Shown here: positions 1 to 10,199 of the stretch, piece after piece
Numbering within the stretch: position 1 is the stretch's first letter
Layout: each line of letters opens with the position of its first letter
From: Amycolatopsis balhimycina FH 1894
Lineage (GTDB): Bacteria > Actinomycetota > Actinomycetes > Mycobacteriales > Pseudonocardiaceae
DNA length: 64,000 nucleotides
NCBI RefSeq assembly: GCF_000384295.1
Contig: NZ_KB913037.1
Location: 2,429,947-2,493,946, forward strand
Reading direction: 5' to 3'
Notes under the pieces: generated by a model
The model's input: only the letters and a program-made list of their open reading frames with translations
What the model was told of the DNA's origin: nothing
Database searches by the model: none
Position numbers and translations under genes: made by a program

Positions 1-2212
1 GGGCCGCCGCGACCCGGAAGGTCACGCGGCCGGCCTTTCCCGGCGCGAGTTCGACGCGAAGGAAGCCGGCGAGCTGCTGCGCCGGTCGTGTGACGCGCGA
101 GGCGTTGACCCGCACGTAGAGCTGGACCACCGCGGCGCCTTCGACCTTCCCGGTGTTGGTGACCGTGGCGCTGATGCGTGCCACGCCGGCGGTGTCGACC
201 TCCGGATCACACGCCAGGTCACCCAGGCCGAAGCCGGTGTAGCTCAGGCCGTGCCCGAACGCGTACAACGGCGTGGCGTCCATGTCGAGGTAGTGCTGGG
301 TGAGCTGGCCGGGCAGCGGGCTTCGGTATCCGGTCCCCGCCTTCTGGTGGTGGTGGACGGGGATCTGCCCGCTGTGCCGGGGAATGCTGTACGGCAGGTT
401 CCCGCCGGGGTTGACGGCACCGAAGAGCACCTCGGCCACCGCCTTGGCCCCGAACGGCCCGCCGAAGGTGCTCACCACGATCGCGGCGGCGTCCCGCACC
501 ACCGCGGGCAGCGCGTAGGCCCGCCCCTGGACGAGCACCACGACCAGCGGCCTTCCCACGGCGGCCACCGCCTCGGCCAACTTGATCTGCGCGGCCGGCA
601 GCGCGATGTCCGCCGAATCGCTGTCCTCCCCCTCGGTGCGCTCCCCGGTGAACCACAGGCTCGCGCCGCCGAGCGCCAGGACCACGACGTCGGACCGTCG
701 GGCCGCGTCCACGGCCCGCTCCACCGCATCCGGCGTCGGGGCCTGGGTGAACGAGCAGCCCTGTTCGGTCCGGACGGCGCCGGCGAATTCGGCGACCTCG
801 GCGGCGAGCGGACGCGCCCCGTGGCGTTCCCGGACGAGCGTCTCCGCGTCCACGGGCGGGAACAGCGGTTCGTGCCAGGAAGCCCCGGCCCCTTCCGCTC
901 CCGCCATGGTGCTGTGGTCCCAGTTCGCCAGGGTCTCCCGCCACGCGGGGTAGGTGTAGGCCGGGAACTGCCGGAGCGCAGTGCCGGCGTGCGGCCCGAT
1001 CACCGCGACGTCGAGGGAACGGGACAGCGGGAGGACACCGTCGTTCTTGACCAGGACGACCGACCTGCGGGCCAGCTCTTGGGACAGCGCCACCCCCTCA
1101 CGAGCCACGGCGGCGACGTCGATGTGCTCCTGGGGGTGGGGGTTCTCGAACAGCCCGAGCTCGAACTTCGCTCGCAACACCCGCCGGACACAGGCGTCCA
1201 CCTCGCGCACGTCGAGATTTCCCTGTTCCACTTCGGCGGCCAGTACGCTGCCGTAGCCGAACTGTGTCGGCAGTTCCACGTCCAGACCGGCCGTGATCGC
1301 CAGCCGCCCGGCTTCGCTCGGGGTGGACGCGGCGCGCTGCCGGTTGACCACTTGATCCAGGGTTCCGTAGTCCGAGGACACGAAGCCGTCGAAGCCGAGG
1401 GTGCCGCGCAGCAGATCGGTCAGCACTTCCGGGGAGATGCCTGCCGGGATGCCGTCGACGTCGGAGTAGGAGTTCATCACCGACTTCAGCCCGGCGAGCC
1501 GGATCGCGGCCTCGAACGGGTAGGCGTAGAGGTCCCGGGTGAGCCGGGAGCCCGCCTCGAACGCCGACTGGTTGCGCCCGCCCGCGGTCACGGCGTACCC
1601 GAGGAAGTGCTTGCCCGTGGCGATGACGCCCTCGGCGAGGTCCGTGCCCTGCAGGCCGCGGGTGTAGGCGACGCTGAACGCCGCGGCCACGTAGGGATCC
1701 TCGCCGTATGTCTCGTGCACGCGGCCCCAGCGCGGGTCCAAAGCGACGTCCATGACCGGCGACAGTGCGTGCCGGAAGCCGGTGCGGCGCATCTGCCGCC
1801 GGATCAGTCCGGCCATCTCCTCGACCAGGTCCGGGCTGAAGGTGGCCGCGAGCCCGATGGCGGTGGGGAAGACCATGTGTCCGCCGGCGAGGAACCCGTT
1901 CAGGGCTTCGGCGTGCAGCAGCACGGGAATACCGAGCCTGGTGCGGGTGACGAACCTGTGCTGGATCTCGCCGGCCAGGCGTGCCAGGTCGGCGGGGTCG
2001 TCGGCGATCAGCTGGGCGACGTGGCCCGGCGGCGCGGCCAGGACCTCGTCGACGCCTTCGGCGTCCGAACCGTCGGCGCGTATCACCGACCAGGGCATGA
2101 CGGAGGTGAGCTGGCCGCACTTCTCTTCGAGCGACATCTCGCGGAGCAGGAGGTCCGCTCGGTGGTCGGTGGGCAGGTGGGTATCGCGGTAGGTCTCGGT
2201 GGAAATCGGCAC
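1..2212 (-). CDS. Glycoside hydrolase family 3 beta-glucosidase (partial, runs off left edge)
   Basis: About 737 residues are in the window; the C-terminus lies beyond base 1. The reading frame matches the second GH3 protein of this island along its length. It includes the block ending in SPVMDVALDPRWGRVHE, the KH pair of the catalytic barrel and the nucleophile motif GFVSSDYGTL, whose Asp is the GH3 nucleophile. The end at the window edge is within the C-terminal Fn3-like domain. The GTG start at 2212 follows a GAGGAA-type ribosome site and gives an N-terminus (VPISTETYRD) parallel to the other copy (MPTESYRD). There is no signal peptide, so a cytosolic exo-beta-glycosidase is expected. It is the last visible gene of the glycosidase operon, 28 bases after the GH78 gene. 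Exact sugar specificity (glucose, xylose) cannot be read from sequence. Confidence 0.93.
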   Translation of the reverse strand, partial: MPISTETYRDTHLPTDHRADLLLREMSLEEKCGQLTSVMPWSVIRADGSDAEGVDEVLAAPPGHVAQLIADDPADLARLAGEIQHRFVTRTRLGIPVLLHAEALNGFLAGGHMVFPTAIGLAATFSPDLVEEMAGLIRRQMRRTGFRHALSPVMDVALDPRWGRVHETYGEDPYVAAAFSVAYTRGLQGTDLAEGVIATGKHFLGYAVTAGGRNQSAFEAGSRLTRDLYAYPFEAAIRLAGLKSVMNSYSDVDGIPAGISPEVLTDLLRGTLGFDGFVSSDYGTLDQVVNRQRAASTPSEAGRLAITAGLDVELPTQFGYGSVLAAEVEQGNLDVREVDACVRRVLRAKFELGLFENPHPQEHIDVAAVAREGVALSQELARRSVVLVKNDGVLPLSRSLDVAVIGPHAGTALRQFPAYTYPAWRETLANWDHSTMAGAEGAGASWHEPLFPPVDAETLVRERHGARPLAAEVAEFAGAVRTEQGCSFTQAPTPDAVERAVDAARRSDVVVLALGGASLWFTGERTEGEDSDSADIALPAAQIKLAEAVAAVGRPLVVVLVQGRAYALPAVVRDAAAIVVSTFGGPFGAKAVAEVLFGAVNPGGNLPYSIPRHSGQIPVHHHQKAGTGYRSPLPGQLTQHYLDMDATPLYAFGHGLSYTGFGLGDLACDPEVDTAGVARISATVTNTGKVEGAAVVQLYVRVNASRVTRPAQQLAGFLRVELAPGKAGRVTFRVAAA

Positions 2213-2240
2213 GGTGCGTTCCTCGCTGGGGAATGAGAGG

Positions 2241-4871
2241 TCAGTCGACGAAGGTGTGGGTGCCGGGTCCGGCGCTCTCGTGCCGTCCGCTGGGCAGGAC
2301 CACGGTCGCCTCCGTCCCGGGTGGCACGACGAGGTGGAGGCGCAGGGTGATCCCGTCGAACTGCCAGCCGGTCTCGATCCGCCCGTAGGGCGACTCGTGG
2401 GCGGCCTGGGCCCAGGTCAGTCCGCCGCCGGGGCGTGGCCGCACCCGGAAGCGCCGGTACGCGGGTGCCTCGTCGAGCAGTTCGATGCCGGCCACGTGGC
2501 GGTGCAGGAACGACACGACGGCGCCCTTGGAGTAGTGGTTCAAGGACGCGTTGACCGTTCCGTCGGCCGTGACGCCGTTCCAGTTCTCCCACACGGTGGT
2601 CGCGCCGCGGTCGATCATGGCGAGCCACGAAGGGTCGGTGTCCTGCCGCAGCAGGTCGTAGGCGACGTCGAGGTGGCCGGTGTCGGCGAGCGAGGGCAGC
2701 AGGGACGGAGTGGCGAGGAACCCGGTGCCGAGGTGCGTGCCCGCCTCCCGCACCAGCTCCGCCAGCCGGGCTGCGACCGCCGGCCGCAGCTCGCCGGGGA
2801 CGAGCTCGAAGGCGAGTGCGCGCACGTGGTTCGCCTGGGTGTCCGGGGTCAGCCGCCCGTCGCGCCCGAGGTATTCGGCCTGCCATGCCGCGCGGACCTT
2901 GCCGTTCAGCGCGCGGTAGCGCCCGGCCTCGTCCGCGTACCCGAGGATTTCGGCGATCCGGGCGGCCAGGTCCGTGCTGCGGGCGTAGTAGGCCGTGGCG
3001 ATGTCGCCGTGGTCCCGGCGGGCGTGAGCGAAGAGATCCAGGACCTCCTCGCCCGGCGCGAGCCACTCGCCCCAGTGGGCGCCGGTGTCCCACAGGTACT
3101 GCTCGTGCGCGGCGGGGGTCGGCCGCGCGGCCGCGCGCTCCGGGTGCCGCCCGGTGCGGGCGAGGCGTTCGACGCGGTTCAGCCAGGCGGTGATCATCGG
3201 CCAGGATTCGGCCAGCACCCCCGTGTCGCCGTACGCCCGGTACACCTCCCACGGCACGATCACGGCCGCGTCTCCCCAGCCGGCCGACCCGTTGAGGTCG
3301 TTGACGATGCTGCCCGCTTCGGCCGGCGCGTAGGGGCTGAAGTGGACGACCGTTCCGTCGGGGCGCTGGTCGGCCGCGACGTCACGCAGCCATTTCGCGG
3401 AGAAGCCCGCCACGTCGAACAGGAACGCCGCGGTGGGGACGAACAGCTGCCAGTCGCCGGTCCAGCCGGCCCGCTCGCGGTGCGGGCAGTCGGTCGGGAT
3501 GTCGCACGCGTTGCCCCGCAGGCTCCACACGGCCGCCTCGTGCAGCCGGTTGATCCGGTCGTCGCTGCACGAGAACCAGCCGGTGCGCCGCAGGTCCGTG
3601 TGCACCACGACGCCGGTGACGTCCGCGGAGGTCAAGTCTTCGGGGTGGCCCTCGATCCGGACGTGGGAGAACCCGTGCGTCGTGCGCCTCGGTTCGAAGA
3701 CGTCGCCGGGAACTCCCGCGGAGGTCACCTCGTCGACCTGTCCGGCCGGTTTCGGCTCCGGGACCTCGGGGGCGAGGTTGCCGGTCATGACGTCCCCGGA
3801 AGCGTCCAGCCATTCGCCGTGCACGAGCCGGACGCGCGTCCCCGCCGGGCCCAGCTTGGACAGCCGCACCCAGCCGTTGATGTTCTGGCCGAGATCGACG
3901 ATCTGCCGGCGCTCGTCCAGGCGGCGCACCGACACCGGCGTCAGCTCCTGCACCCGCCGCACGGGCGGGGCGGGCGAGCCGACCAGCGTGTCGAAGCCTC
4001 GCGAGTCCGTCGATACCGGCAGCCACCCGGCGTCGTCGAACCCCGGCCGTGACCAGCCGCGTGGAAGGCATCGCAGGTCCCAGCGCTCGCCCGCGATCAG
4101 GTCCGCGGCCACGACGTGCCCCTGCGTGCCGCGCCACGCCCGGCCGGTGCCCAGGACGGTGACCGTGCCGTCGTCGTGGGTCAGGCGCAGCTGCATCAGC
4201 AGCGCGGGCCGGTCGCCCCACTGATCGGCGAAGCGGAAGTACCCGATGAGGCCGCGGTACCAGCCGTCGGCGAGGATGGCACCGAGTGCGTTGCGTCCCG
4301 GCGTCACGCCCGCAGTGACGTCGTAGGTCTGCACCTGCAGCCGGGTGCGGTACTGGGTGAATCCCGGCGTGAGTTCGGCGTCGCCGATCCGCTCGCCGTT
4401 GAGGAAACCCTCGTAGACGCCGTGCGCTGTCGCGTACAACCGGGCCGAGACGACCGGACGGTCCACATCGAACTCGTAGCGGAGCAGGGACGCGGGCCGC
4501 TCCCCCGGCGAACCGCCGGGGTCCTGCCCGGGAGTGACCCATTCGGTCTGCCAGTCACCGGCGTCGAGCAGTCCCGTCTCGAACGTCCCGGGTGCCGACC
4601 AGTCACTCTCGCCTCGGTCGGTCCAGACCATGACCTGCCACCCGACTCGTTCACCGGAGCGCAGCGCAGGCCCCGCGTACGGGATCAGCAGGCTTTCCGC
4701 GGACTCGGTCCGCCCGCTGTCCCAGCCGCTGTCGGTCCGGATCCGGTAAGCCGTCTGGACGGCGGCGCCCAAGGGCAGGCGCCAGGACAGCCGGGGACGG
4801 GCGAGGCCGATCCCCAGAGCGTCGTCGAGGTGTTCGACACGTAGATGAGTAGGGGCATTCGACGCGGTCAA
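2241..4871 (-). CDS. Alpha-L-rhamnosidase, GH78
   Basis: 876 residues. It removes terminal alpha-L-rhamnose from glycosides or oligosaccharides. The N-terminal beta domains (RPRLSWRLPLG region) are followed by the alpha/alpha barrel with the GH78 signature DCPHRERAGWTGDWQ. Within it D461, E466 and D473 keep the spacing of the catalytic acid triad of characterised GH78 enzymes. The TTG start at 4871 is chosen because it lies behind GGGGAGG and overlaps the GH43 stop as TTGA, the same coupling style used by its neighbours; a longer upstream extension in this frame reads as low-complexity Arg-rich shadow. No signal peptide is seen, so it probably acts in the cytosol on imported rhamnosides. Confidence 0.94.
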   Translation of the reverse strand: MTASNAPTHLRVEHLDDALGIGLARPRLSWRLPLGAAVQTAYRIRTDSGWDSGRTESAESLLIPYAGPALRSGERVGWQVMVWTDRGESDWSAPGTFETGLLDAGDWQTEWVTPGQDPGGSPGERPASLLRYEFDVDRPVVSARLYATAHGVYEGFLNGERIGDAELTPGFTQYRTRLQVQTYDVTAGVTPGRNALGAILADGWYRGLIGYFRFADQWGDRPALLMQLRLTHDDGTVTVLGTGRAWRGTQGHVVAADLIAGERWDLRCLPRGWSRPGFDDAGWLPVSTDSRGFDTLVGSPAPPVRRVQELTPVSVRRLDERRQIVDLGQNINGWVRLSKLGPAGTRVRLVHGEWLDASGDVMTGNLAPEVPEPKPAGQVDEVTSAGVPGDVFEPRRTTHGFSHVRIEGHPEDLTSADVTGVVVHTDLRRTGWFSCSDDRINRLHEAAVWSLRGNACDIPTDCPHRERAGWTGDWQLFVPTAAFLFDVAGFSAKWLRDVAADQRPDGTVVHFSPYAPAEAGSIVNDLNGSAGWGDAAVIVPWEVYRAYGDTGVLAESWPMITAWLNRVERLARTGRHPERAAARPTPAAHEQYLWDTGAHWGEWLAPGEEVLDLFAHARRDHGDIATAYYARSTDLAARIAEILGYADEAGRYRALNGKVRAAWQAEYLGRDGRLTPDTQANHVRALAFELVPGELRPAVAARLAELVREAGTHLGTGFLATPSLLPSLADTGHLDVAYDLLRQDTDPSWLAMIDRGATTVWENWNGVTADGTVNASLNHYSKGAVVSFLHRHVAGIELLDEAPAYRRFRVRPRPGGGLTWAQAAHESPYGRIETGWQFDGITLRLHLVVPPGTEATVVLPSGRHESAGPGTHTFVD

Positions 4872-6382
4872 GAGGGATCCTCCCCGTGATACCGGAAACC
4901 GGCGAAATGTACGGCGCCGCGTTCGGCGAACATGCCGACGACCCGGCCGGTGAACGGGGCCGCCATCTCGACCGACCAGAACCGGCCGTCGAGTTCGGCG
5001 AGCTGTGTCTCGGTGCCGGCTTCGTCGGCGGCGATCAGCCTGATCCGGTCGCCCAGCGGCGACCACGGTGCCCTGCCGGGCGGCGGAGTGTCCGTTTCCA
5101 GCCGGAGCACCACCCGCTCGCCCACCAGTTCGGTGACCCATTCCCGCGTGAGCGCCGGCAGGCTGGCCCGCGCCGTGACCCGTATCCCGCGGGACGGGAC
5201 TCGTTCGGCGACGAGTGCGATGGTGAAGTCCTCGTCGAAGCGCAGGCCGAGACCGCCGCTGCCGTCGGCTGGATCGACCGTCGTTTCGAAGCCACTGATC
5301 AGGTGGCGCTGACGGCGGCCCACGAAGCCCGGCCGGAACGCGCCGATGCCGCCGGAGCCGGCACTAATCGTCAGATGCCCGGGCCGCTCACCGAGAGAGG
5401 CGACATCGCCGGGCATCCGGCCGACAGCGAGCCAGCCGGGGTCCGCCGGCGCGGAGCAGTCAGCGAAGTCGAAGAGCTCGTCCAGTGGTTCCGGGCGTGG
5501 GGCGAGATCCACCGGCGCCGGGCACGGCCAGCCGTCGAGCCACTCGACCGTGGTGACGTACGTTTCGCGGCCGAGCGGCGAGGCCGCGCCCGCGGCCCGC
5601 GTGCCGAGCAGCACGAGCACGTCGTCGCCGTCCGGCCCCCGGACCAGGTCGGCGTGTCCCGTGCACTGGACCGGACGGTACCGGCCCGAGGCGCTGAGCA
5701 CGGGATTGCTCGGAGCTCCCTCGAACGGCCCCTCGATGGAGGGACCGCGTGCGACGCTCACGGCGTGGCCGCTGCCGGTCCCACCTTCCGCAATGAACAG
5801 GTACCAGTAGCCATCGCGCCGGTACAGGTGCGGTGCCTCCGGCGCGACCAGCCCGGTGCCCGACCACAGCGACCGCGGCTCCTCCAGGACCTTGCCGGCG
5901 TCGAGATCCACCCGGGCCTGCCGGATGCCGTGGAACCCCACCTGCGTGACCCCGTCGAGCTCCAGTGCGCTGTAGGTGACATAGGCCGCGCCGGTCTCGT
6001 CCCAGGCGAGATCGGGGTCGATGCCGACGACACCGTCGATCGACGTGCCCTCGCTCCACGGGCCGGCGGGGTCCTCGGCGGTGAACACGACGCAGCGGCG
6101 CGAGCCGGCCGTCACGGAGACGATCACGTGGAACAGGCCGTCGTGGTGGCGCAGGGTCGGAGCCCACACGCCGGCACCCGCGGGCGCTTGCCCGACGCCT
6201 ACCTGCTCCTCCCGGACCGCCACGTTGCCGACGTGTTCCCAGGTGACGAAGTCGGTACTGCGGTAGACCGGCAGCCCGGGCAGGTATTCGAACGACGACG
6301 TGACCAGGTAGTACGTTCCGTCGACGAGGACACAGCTGGGGTCGGGGTTGAATCCCGGGATCAGCGGATTGGGCAGGGTCAT
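4868..6382 (-). CDS. Glycoside hydrolase family 43 (beta-xylosidase / arabinofuranosidase type)
   Basis: 504 residues. The N-terminal five-bladed propeller has the three GH43 catalytic positions: general base D14 in GFNPDPSC, the pKa-modulating Asp in GIDPDLAWD, and the acid Glu in APEAPHLY. The C-terminal half (from about residue 320) is a beta-sandwich of the kind attached to GH43 beta-xylosidases. The ATG at 6382 overlaps the GH1 stop as ATGA, which fixes the start; a much longer reading frame upstream is a shadow of the GH1 gene. It lacks a signal peptide. Substrate is probably beta-xylosides or alpha-arabinosides; which one is not decided by sequence alone. Confidence 0.92.
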   Translation of the reverse strand: MTLPNPLIPGFNPDPSCVLVDGTYYLVTSSFEYLPGLPVYRSTDFVTWEHVGNVAVREEQVGVGQAPAGAGVWAPTLRHHDGLFHVIVSVTAGSRRCVVFTAEDPAGPWSEGTSIDGVVGIDPDLAWDETGAAYVTYSALELDGVTQVGFHGIRQARVDLDAGKVLEEPRSLWSGTGLVAPEAPHLYRRDGYWYLFIAEGGTGSGHAVSVARGPSIEGPFEGAPSNPVLSASGRYRPVQCTGHADLVRGPDGDDVLVLLGTRAAGAASPLGRETYVTTVEWLDGWPCPAPVDLAPRPEPLDELFDFADCSAPADPGWLAVGRMPGDVASLGERPGHLTISAGSGGIGAFRPGFVGRRQRHLISGFETTVDPADGSGGLGLRFDEDFTIALVAERVPSRGIRVTARASLPALTREWVTELVGERVVLRLETDTPPPGRAPWSPLGDRIRLIAADEAGTETQLAELDGRFWSVEMAAPFTGRVVGMFAERGAVHFAGFRYHGEDPS

Positions 6383-7710
6383 GCCACACCCCGCCGGGCG
6401 ATCACGTCGCGGTACCAGTCGAACGAGGCCTTCGGGGTGCGTTCGAGAGTGTCCGGGTCGACGTGGACGATGCCGTAGCGCTTGCTGAACCCGGCGTTCC
6501 ATTCGTAGTTGTCCAGCAGGGACCACAGGTAGTAGCCGCGGACGTCCGCCCCCTCCTCGACAGCGCGCTCGATCCATTCGAGGAAACCCCGCACGTAGCG
6601 GATGCGTTCGTGATCTTCGATGGGGTCGGCCCCGTCGGCGTCGGGCGTCCCGTTCTCGGTGATGTACATCGGGCCCTGCCAGCCGTAGTCGTCCCGCACC
6701 AGCCGGATCGCGTCGTAGGCCGCCTTCGGGTAGTACTCCAGGCCGTTGTCCAGAAAGTTCCCGCCCGGTCCACCGCCGTCGCTCTCCCACCAGATCGGGT
6801 TGTAGTTCTCGGCGCTGACGACGACGCGGGAGTAGACGTTGACGCCGAGGAAGTCGACCGGGGAAGCGATCAAGCCGAGATCGCCGTCCCGGATGTCCGG
6901 CAGCGTGCCCTCGCGGGTCAGTCGCTCGACAATCCGCTCGCCGTAAGTGCCGTTCAGCAGAGGATTGAAGAAGAAGCGGAAGGAGTCGTCCTCGTCGCGG
7001 TCGGCGAGCGCCTGGTCGGCCGGATCGCCGGTCGCGGGATGCCGCTGCCAGACGTCCACCACGATCCCGATCTCCGCACCGGGGTCGCCCTGTTCCCGGA
7101 AGGCGCGCACCGCCTCGCCGTGAGCCAGCAGCGCGTTGTGCATCGCCTGCTTGCCCAGGCGCGGGTCGGCGTGGCCGGGAGCGAACGTGCCCATGCCGTA
7201 GCCCACCCACATCGAGATCGGCTCGTTCAGCGTGGCCCAGCGCGGCACCAGCCCCGCGAACTCCTCGAACACCAGTGCCGCGTAGTCACGGAACCAGAGC
7301 GCGATGTCGCGGTTGCCCCAGCCGCCACGGTCCTCCAGCGCCTGCGGGAGGTCCCAGTGGTAGAGGGTGACCAGCGGGGAGATGCCGGCATCGAGCAGTT
7401 CGTCGACGAGCCGGCGGTAGAAGTCCAGCGCGGCCCGGTTGACCCGGCCCGTGCCCTCGGGAAGGATCCGCGGCCAGCTCATCGAGAACCGGTAGGAACC
7501 GCAACCGAGCTGCCGCAGCAGTGCGATGTCCTCCCGGTAGCGGTGGTAGTGGTCCGCCGCGACGTCGCCCGGGATGTCCCGGTGCACCTTGCCGGGGGTG
7601 TGGCCGAAGGTGTCCCAGATCGACGGGCCCTTACCGTCGGTGTTCCACGCGCCCTCGATCTGGAAAGCGCTGGTGGCAGTGCCGAAGACGAAGTCCGGCG
7701 GGAAGGTCAT
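6379..7710 (-). CDS. Beta-glucosidase, GH1
   Basis: 443 residues, the normal GH1 length. It starts MTFPPDFVFGTATSAFQIEG, the standard GH1 N-terminus. The acid/base Glu is E163 (ATLNEPI) and the nucleophile is E352 (YITENGTP). GGGAG sits about 8 bases before the ATG. It lies 12 bases after the GH3 stop and overlaps the GH43 start by 4 bases, so it is translationally coupled. Family members hydrolyse aryl- and alkyl-beta-glucosides and cello-oligosaccharides in the cytoplasm; no export signal is seen here. Confidence 0.96.
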   Translation of the reverse strand: MTFPPDFVFGTATSAFQIEGAWNTDGKGPSIWDTFGHTPGKVHRDIPGDVAADHYHRYREDIALLRQLGCGSYRFSMSWPRILPEGTGRVNRAALDFYRRLVDELLDAGISPLVTLYHWDLPQALEDRGGWGNRDIALWFRDYAALVFEEFAGLVPRWATLNEPISMWVGYGMGTFAPGHADPRLGKQAMHNALLAHGEAVRAFREQGDPGAEIGIVVDVWQRHPATGDPADQALADRDEDDSFRFFFNPLLNGTYGERIVERLTREGTLPDIRDGDLGLIASPVDFLGVNVYSRVVVSAENYNPIWWESDGGGPGGNFLDNGLEYYPKAAYDAIRLVRDDYGWQGPMYITENGTPDADGADPIEDHERIRYVRGFLEWIERAVEEGADVRGYYLWSLLDNYEWNAGFSKRYGIVHVDPDTLERTPKASFDWYRDVIARRGVA

Positions 7711-7722
7711 TTCTCTTCTCCC

Positions 7723-10125
7723 TCAGATTCGCGTGATCGTGGTCTCGGAGAAGAAGGACCGCTCCTCGCTCATGAGCACGCGTTGCTTGCCCACCACCTC
7801 GAACGAGCCCTCGAGGCGACGGTCGTCGGAGTCGAGGCCGAGGAAGAAGCCGACCCACCCGGGCTCGACGGCGAAGTCCCGGGCGGCGTTGGTGTAGCCC
7901 AGCTGCGCGGCGGCCAGCCGGAAGGTGACGCGCCGGAACTCCCCGGGAGCCAGCTCGACCCGGACGAACCCGGCCAGCTGCTGCGCGGGCCTCGTGACGC
8001 CGTCGAAGGTGTTGACCCGGACGTACAGCTGGACGACGGTCGCGCCGGCGGCCCGGCCCGTGTTGGTGATCGTCGCTCCGATCTCGGCGACGCCCTCGGT
8101 GCCGATGCGTGTGTCGTGGTCCAGATCGCGGAGGGAGAAGCCGGTGTAGCTCAGGCCGTGCCCGAACGGGTACAGCGGCGTCGCCGCCATGTCCAGGTAC
8201 AGCCGGCTGCTTCCGGGGGGCAGCGGATTGCGGTGGCCGGTGCCGGCCTTCTGGTGGTGGTAGACCGGAATCTGCCCGGCGTGGCGGGGAACGCTGTACG
8301 GCAGCTTCCCGCTGGGATTGACGGCGCCGAACAACACTTCCGCGATCGCCTGCGGGCCGGACGGTCCTCCGTACGAAGCCACCACGATCGCCGCCGCATC
8401 GCGAACCACCCTCGGCAGCGCGTAGGCCCGCCCCTGGACGAGCACGACGACGAGGGGCTTGCCGGTGGCCGCGACCGCCTCGGCCAGCTCGGTCTGCGCG
8501 GCAGGCAGCGCGATGTCCGCCGAGTCGCTCCCCTCACCTTCGGTACGTTCCCCGTTGAACCACAGGCTCGCGCCGCCCAGCGCGAGCACGACCACGTCCG
8601 AGCGGCGGGCGGCGTCCACAGCGCGCTCAAGTACGTCGGGTCCCAGCGAGCGAGTCAGTGTGCACCCCTGCTCCACCAGCACCACGGGTGCGAACTCCGC
8701 GACCTCCTCGTGCAGCGAACGCGCTCCGTACAGTTCCCGGGCGAACGTGTCCGCGTCCACTGTGGACACCATGGCTTCGTGCCAGTCAGTCTGGGCCTGG
8801 GCGGCCCCGACCATGTTGACCATCTCGCCGCGCGTCATCGCGTTGCCCATGTCTCGCAACGCCGGGTAGGTGTAGGTGGGAAACTGGAGCGAGACGGCAT
8901 CGGCGTGCGGTCCGAGGACCGCGATCGTCCGCTCGCGCGGCGCGACGGGCAGGACGCCGTCGTTCTTGACGAGCACCACCGACCGCCGCGCCAGCCGGCG
9001 GGAAAGCTCTCCGCCTTCATCGGCGACCTCGGTGACGTCGATGTGCTCGTGCGGATAAGGGTTCTCGAACAACCCCAGCTCGAACTTCGCCCGCAGGACG
9101 CGTCGCACGCAGACGTCCACGTCCCGCTCGGCCACGGTGCCGCGCCGCACCTCCTCGACGAGCGCGCTGCCGTAGCCGTACGGGCCGGGCAGCTCGACGT
9201 CGAGACCGGCCGCGATCCCGAGGCGGGCCGCCTCACCCGGAGTGGAGGCGGCCCGCTGGCGGCTGACCACGTGTTCCAGCGTCGTGTAGTCCGAGGAAAC
9301 GAACCCGTCGAAACCCAGGGTGTCGCGCAGCAGTCCGGTGAGCACCTCCCGCGAGACACCTGCGGGAACGCCGTCGACGTCCGCGTAGGAGTTCATCACG
9401 GACTTCAGGCCGGCGAGCCGGATCGCGGCCTCGAAGGGATAGGCGAACAGATCCCGGATCTGCCGTGCACCGCCTTCGTACGCGGACAGGTTCAGGCCGC
9501 CCACCGGATGGCTGTAGCCCAGGAAGTGCTTGGCGGTGGCGATCACCCCCTTGGCGAGGTCGTCGCCCTGAAGACCCCGGGTGTAGGCGACACCGAACGC
9601 CGCGCAGAGATAGGGATCCTCGCCGTAGGACTCGTGCACCCGGCCCCAGCGCGGGTCGAGAGCGACGTCCATCACCGGCGAGAGCGCCTGCCGGTAACCC
9701 AGGCGCCGCATCTGCCACCGGGTCAGCTCCGCCATCTGCTCGACCAGGTCGGGGCTGAACGTGGCGGCGAGCCCGATCGCGGTCGGGAACACCATGTGAC
9801 CGCCGGTCACGAAACCGTTGAGCGCTTCCTGGTGGATCAGCGCCGGGATGCCCAGCCGGGTGCGGGTCACGTACTGGCGCTGGATCGCGCCGGCGACCCG
9901 GGCCACCCGGGCCGGATCATCACCGGACAGCCCGGCGACGTGTCCCGGCGCCCGCCGGAGCACCTCCTCGGTCTCCTCGGCGTCGGTACCGTCCGCGCGA
10001 ACCAGCTGCCAGGGCCAGACCCCGGTGATCTGGGCACATTTCTCGTCGACCGTCATCTCCGCCAGCAGCAGCTCGGCGCGTTCGGCGGCGGGCAGGCGGA
10101 TGTCACGGTAGCTCTCGGTCGGCAT
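7723..10125 (-). CDS. Glycoside hydrolase family 3 beta-glucosidase/beta-xylosidase
   Basis: 800 residues, complete. Barrel domain with KHF at about 199-201 and nucleophile D279 in GFVSSDYTTL; the second domain has the GERTEGEGSDSADI block that normally supplies the acid/base Glu; an Fn3-like domain forms the C-terminus. ATG 10125 is preferred over an upstream start because it follows GGAGGA and aligns with the N-terminus of the other GH3 copy. It is first of the five hydrolase genes, 74 bases after the binding-protein stop. It is a clear paralogue of the gene at the left edge, but the two have drifted enough that they may prefer different linkages or aglycones. Confidence 0.95.
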   Translation of the reverse strand: MPTESYRDIRLPAAERAELLLAEMTVDEKCAQITGVWPWQLVRADGTDAEETEEVLRRAPGHVAGLSGDDPARVARVAGAIQRQYVTRTRLGIPALIHQEALNGFVTGGHMVFPTAIGLAATFSPDLVEQMAELTRWQMRRLGYRQALSPVMDVALDPRWGRVHESYGEDPYLCAAFGVAYTRGLQGDDLAKGVIATAKHFLGYSHPVGGLNLSAYEGGARQIRDLFAYPFEAAIRLAGLKSVMNSYADVDGVPAGVSREVLTGLLRDTLGFDGFVSSDYTTLEHVVSRQRAASTPGEAARLGIAAGLDVELPGPYGYGSALVEEVRRGTVAERDVDVCVRRVLRAKFELGLFENPYPHEHIDVTEVADEGGELSRRLARRSVVLVKNDGVLPVAPRERTIAVLGPHADAVSLQFPTYTYPALRDMGNAMTRGEMVNMVGAAQAQTDWHEAMVSTVDADTFARELYGARSLHEEVAEFAPVVLVEQGCTLTRSLGPDVLERAVDAARRSDVVVLALGGASLWFNGERTEGEGSDSADIALPAAQTELAEAVAATGKPLVVVLVQGRAYALPRVVRDAAAIVVASYGGPSGPQAIAEVLFGAVNPSGKLPYSVPRHAGQIPVYHHQKAGTGHRNPLPPGSSRLYLDMAATPLYPFGHGLSYTGFSLRDLDHDTRIGTEGVAEIGATITNTGRAAGATVVQLYVRVNTFDGVTRPAQQLAGFVRVELAPGEFRRVTFRLAAAQLGYTNAARDFAVEPGWVGFFLGLDSDDRRLEGSFEVVGKQRVLMSEERSFFSETTITRI

Positions 10126-10199
10126 GGTGCGGTACGTCCTCCGAAGGTGAACGGACAGGGCATGGGTCGGGACGGCATCACCGGTCGGCAAGCAGGCGG

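Noticed and set aside
251..2236. A 661-residue plus-strand open frame
   Set aside because: Antisense to the GH3 gene, with low-complexity Arg/Gly/Val-rich composition.
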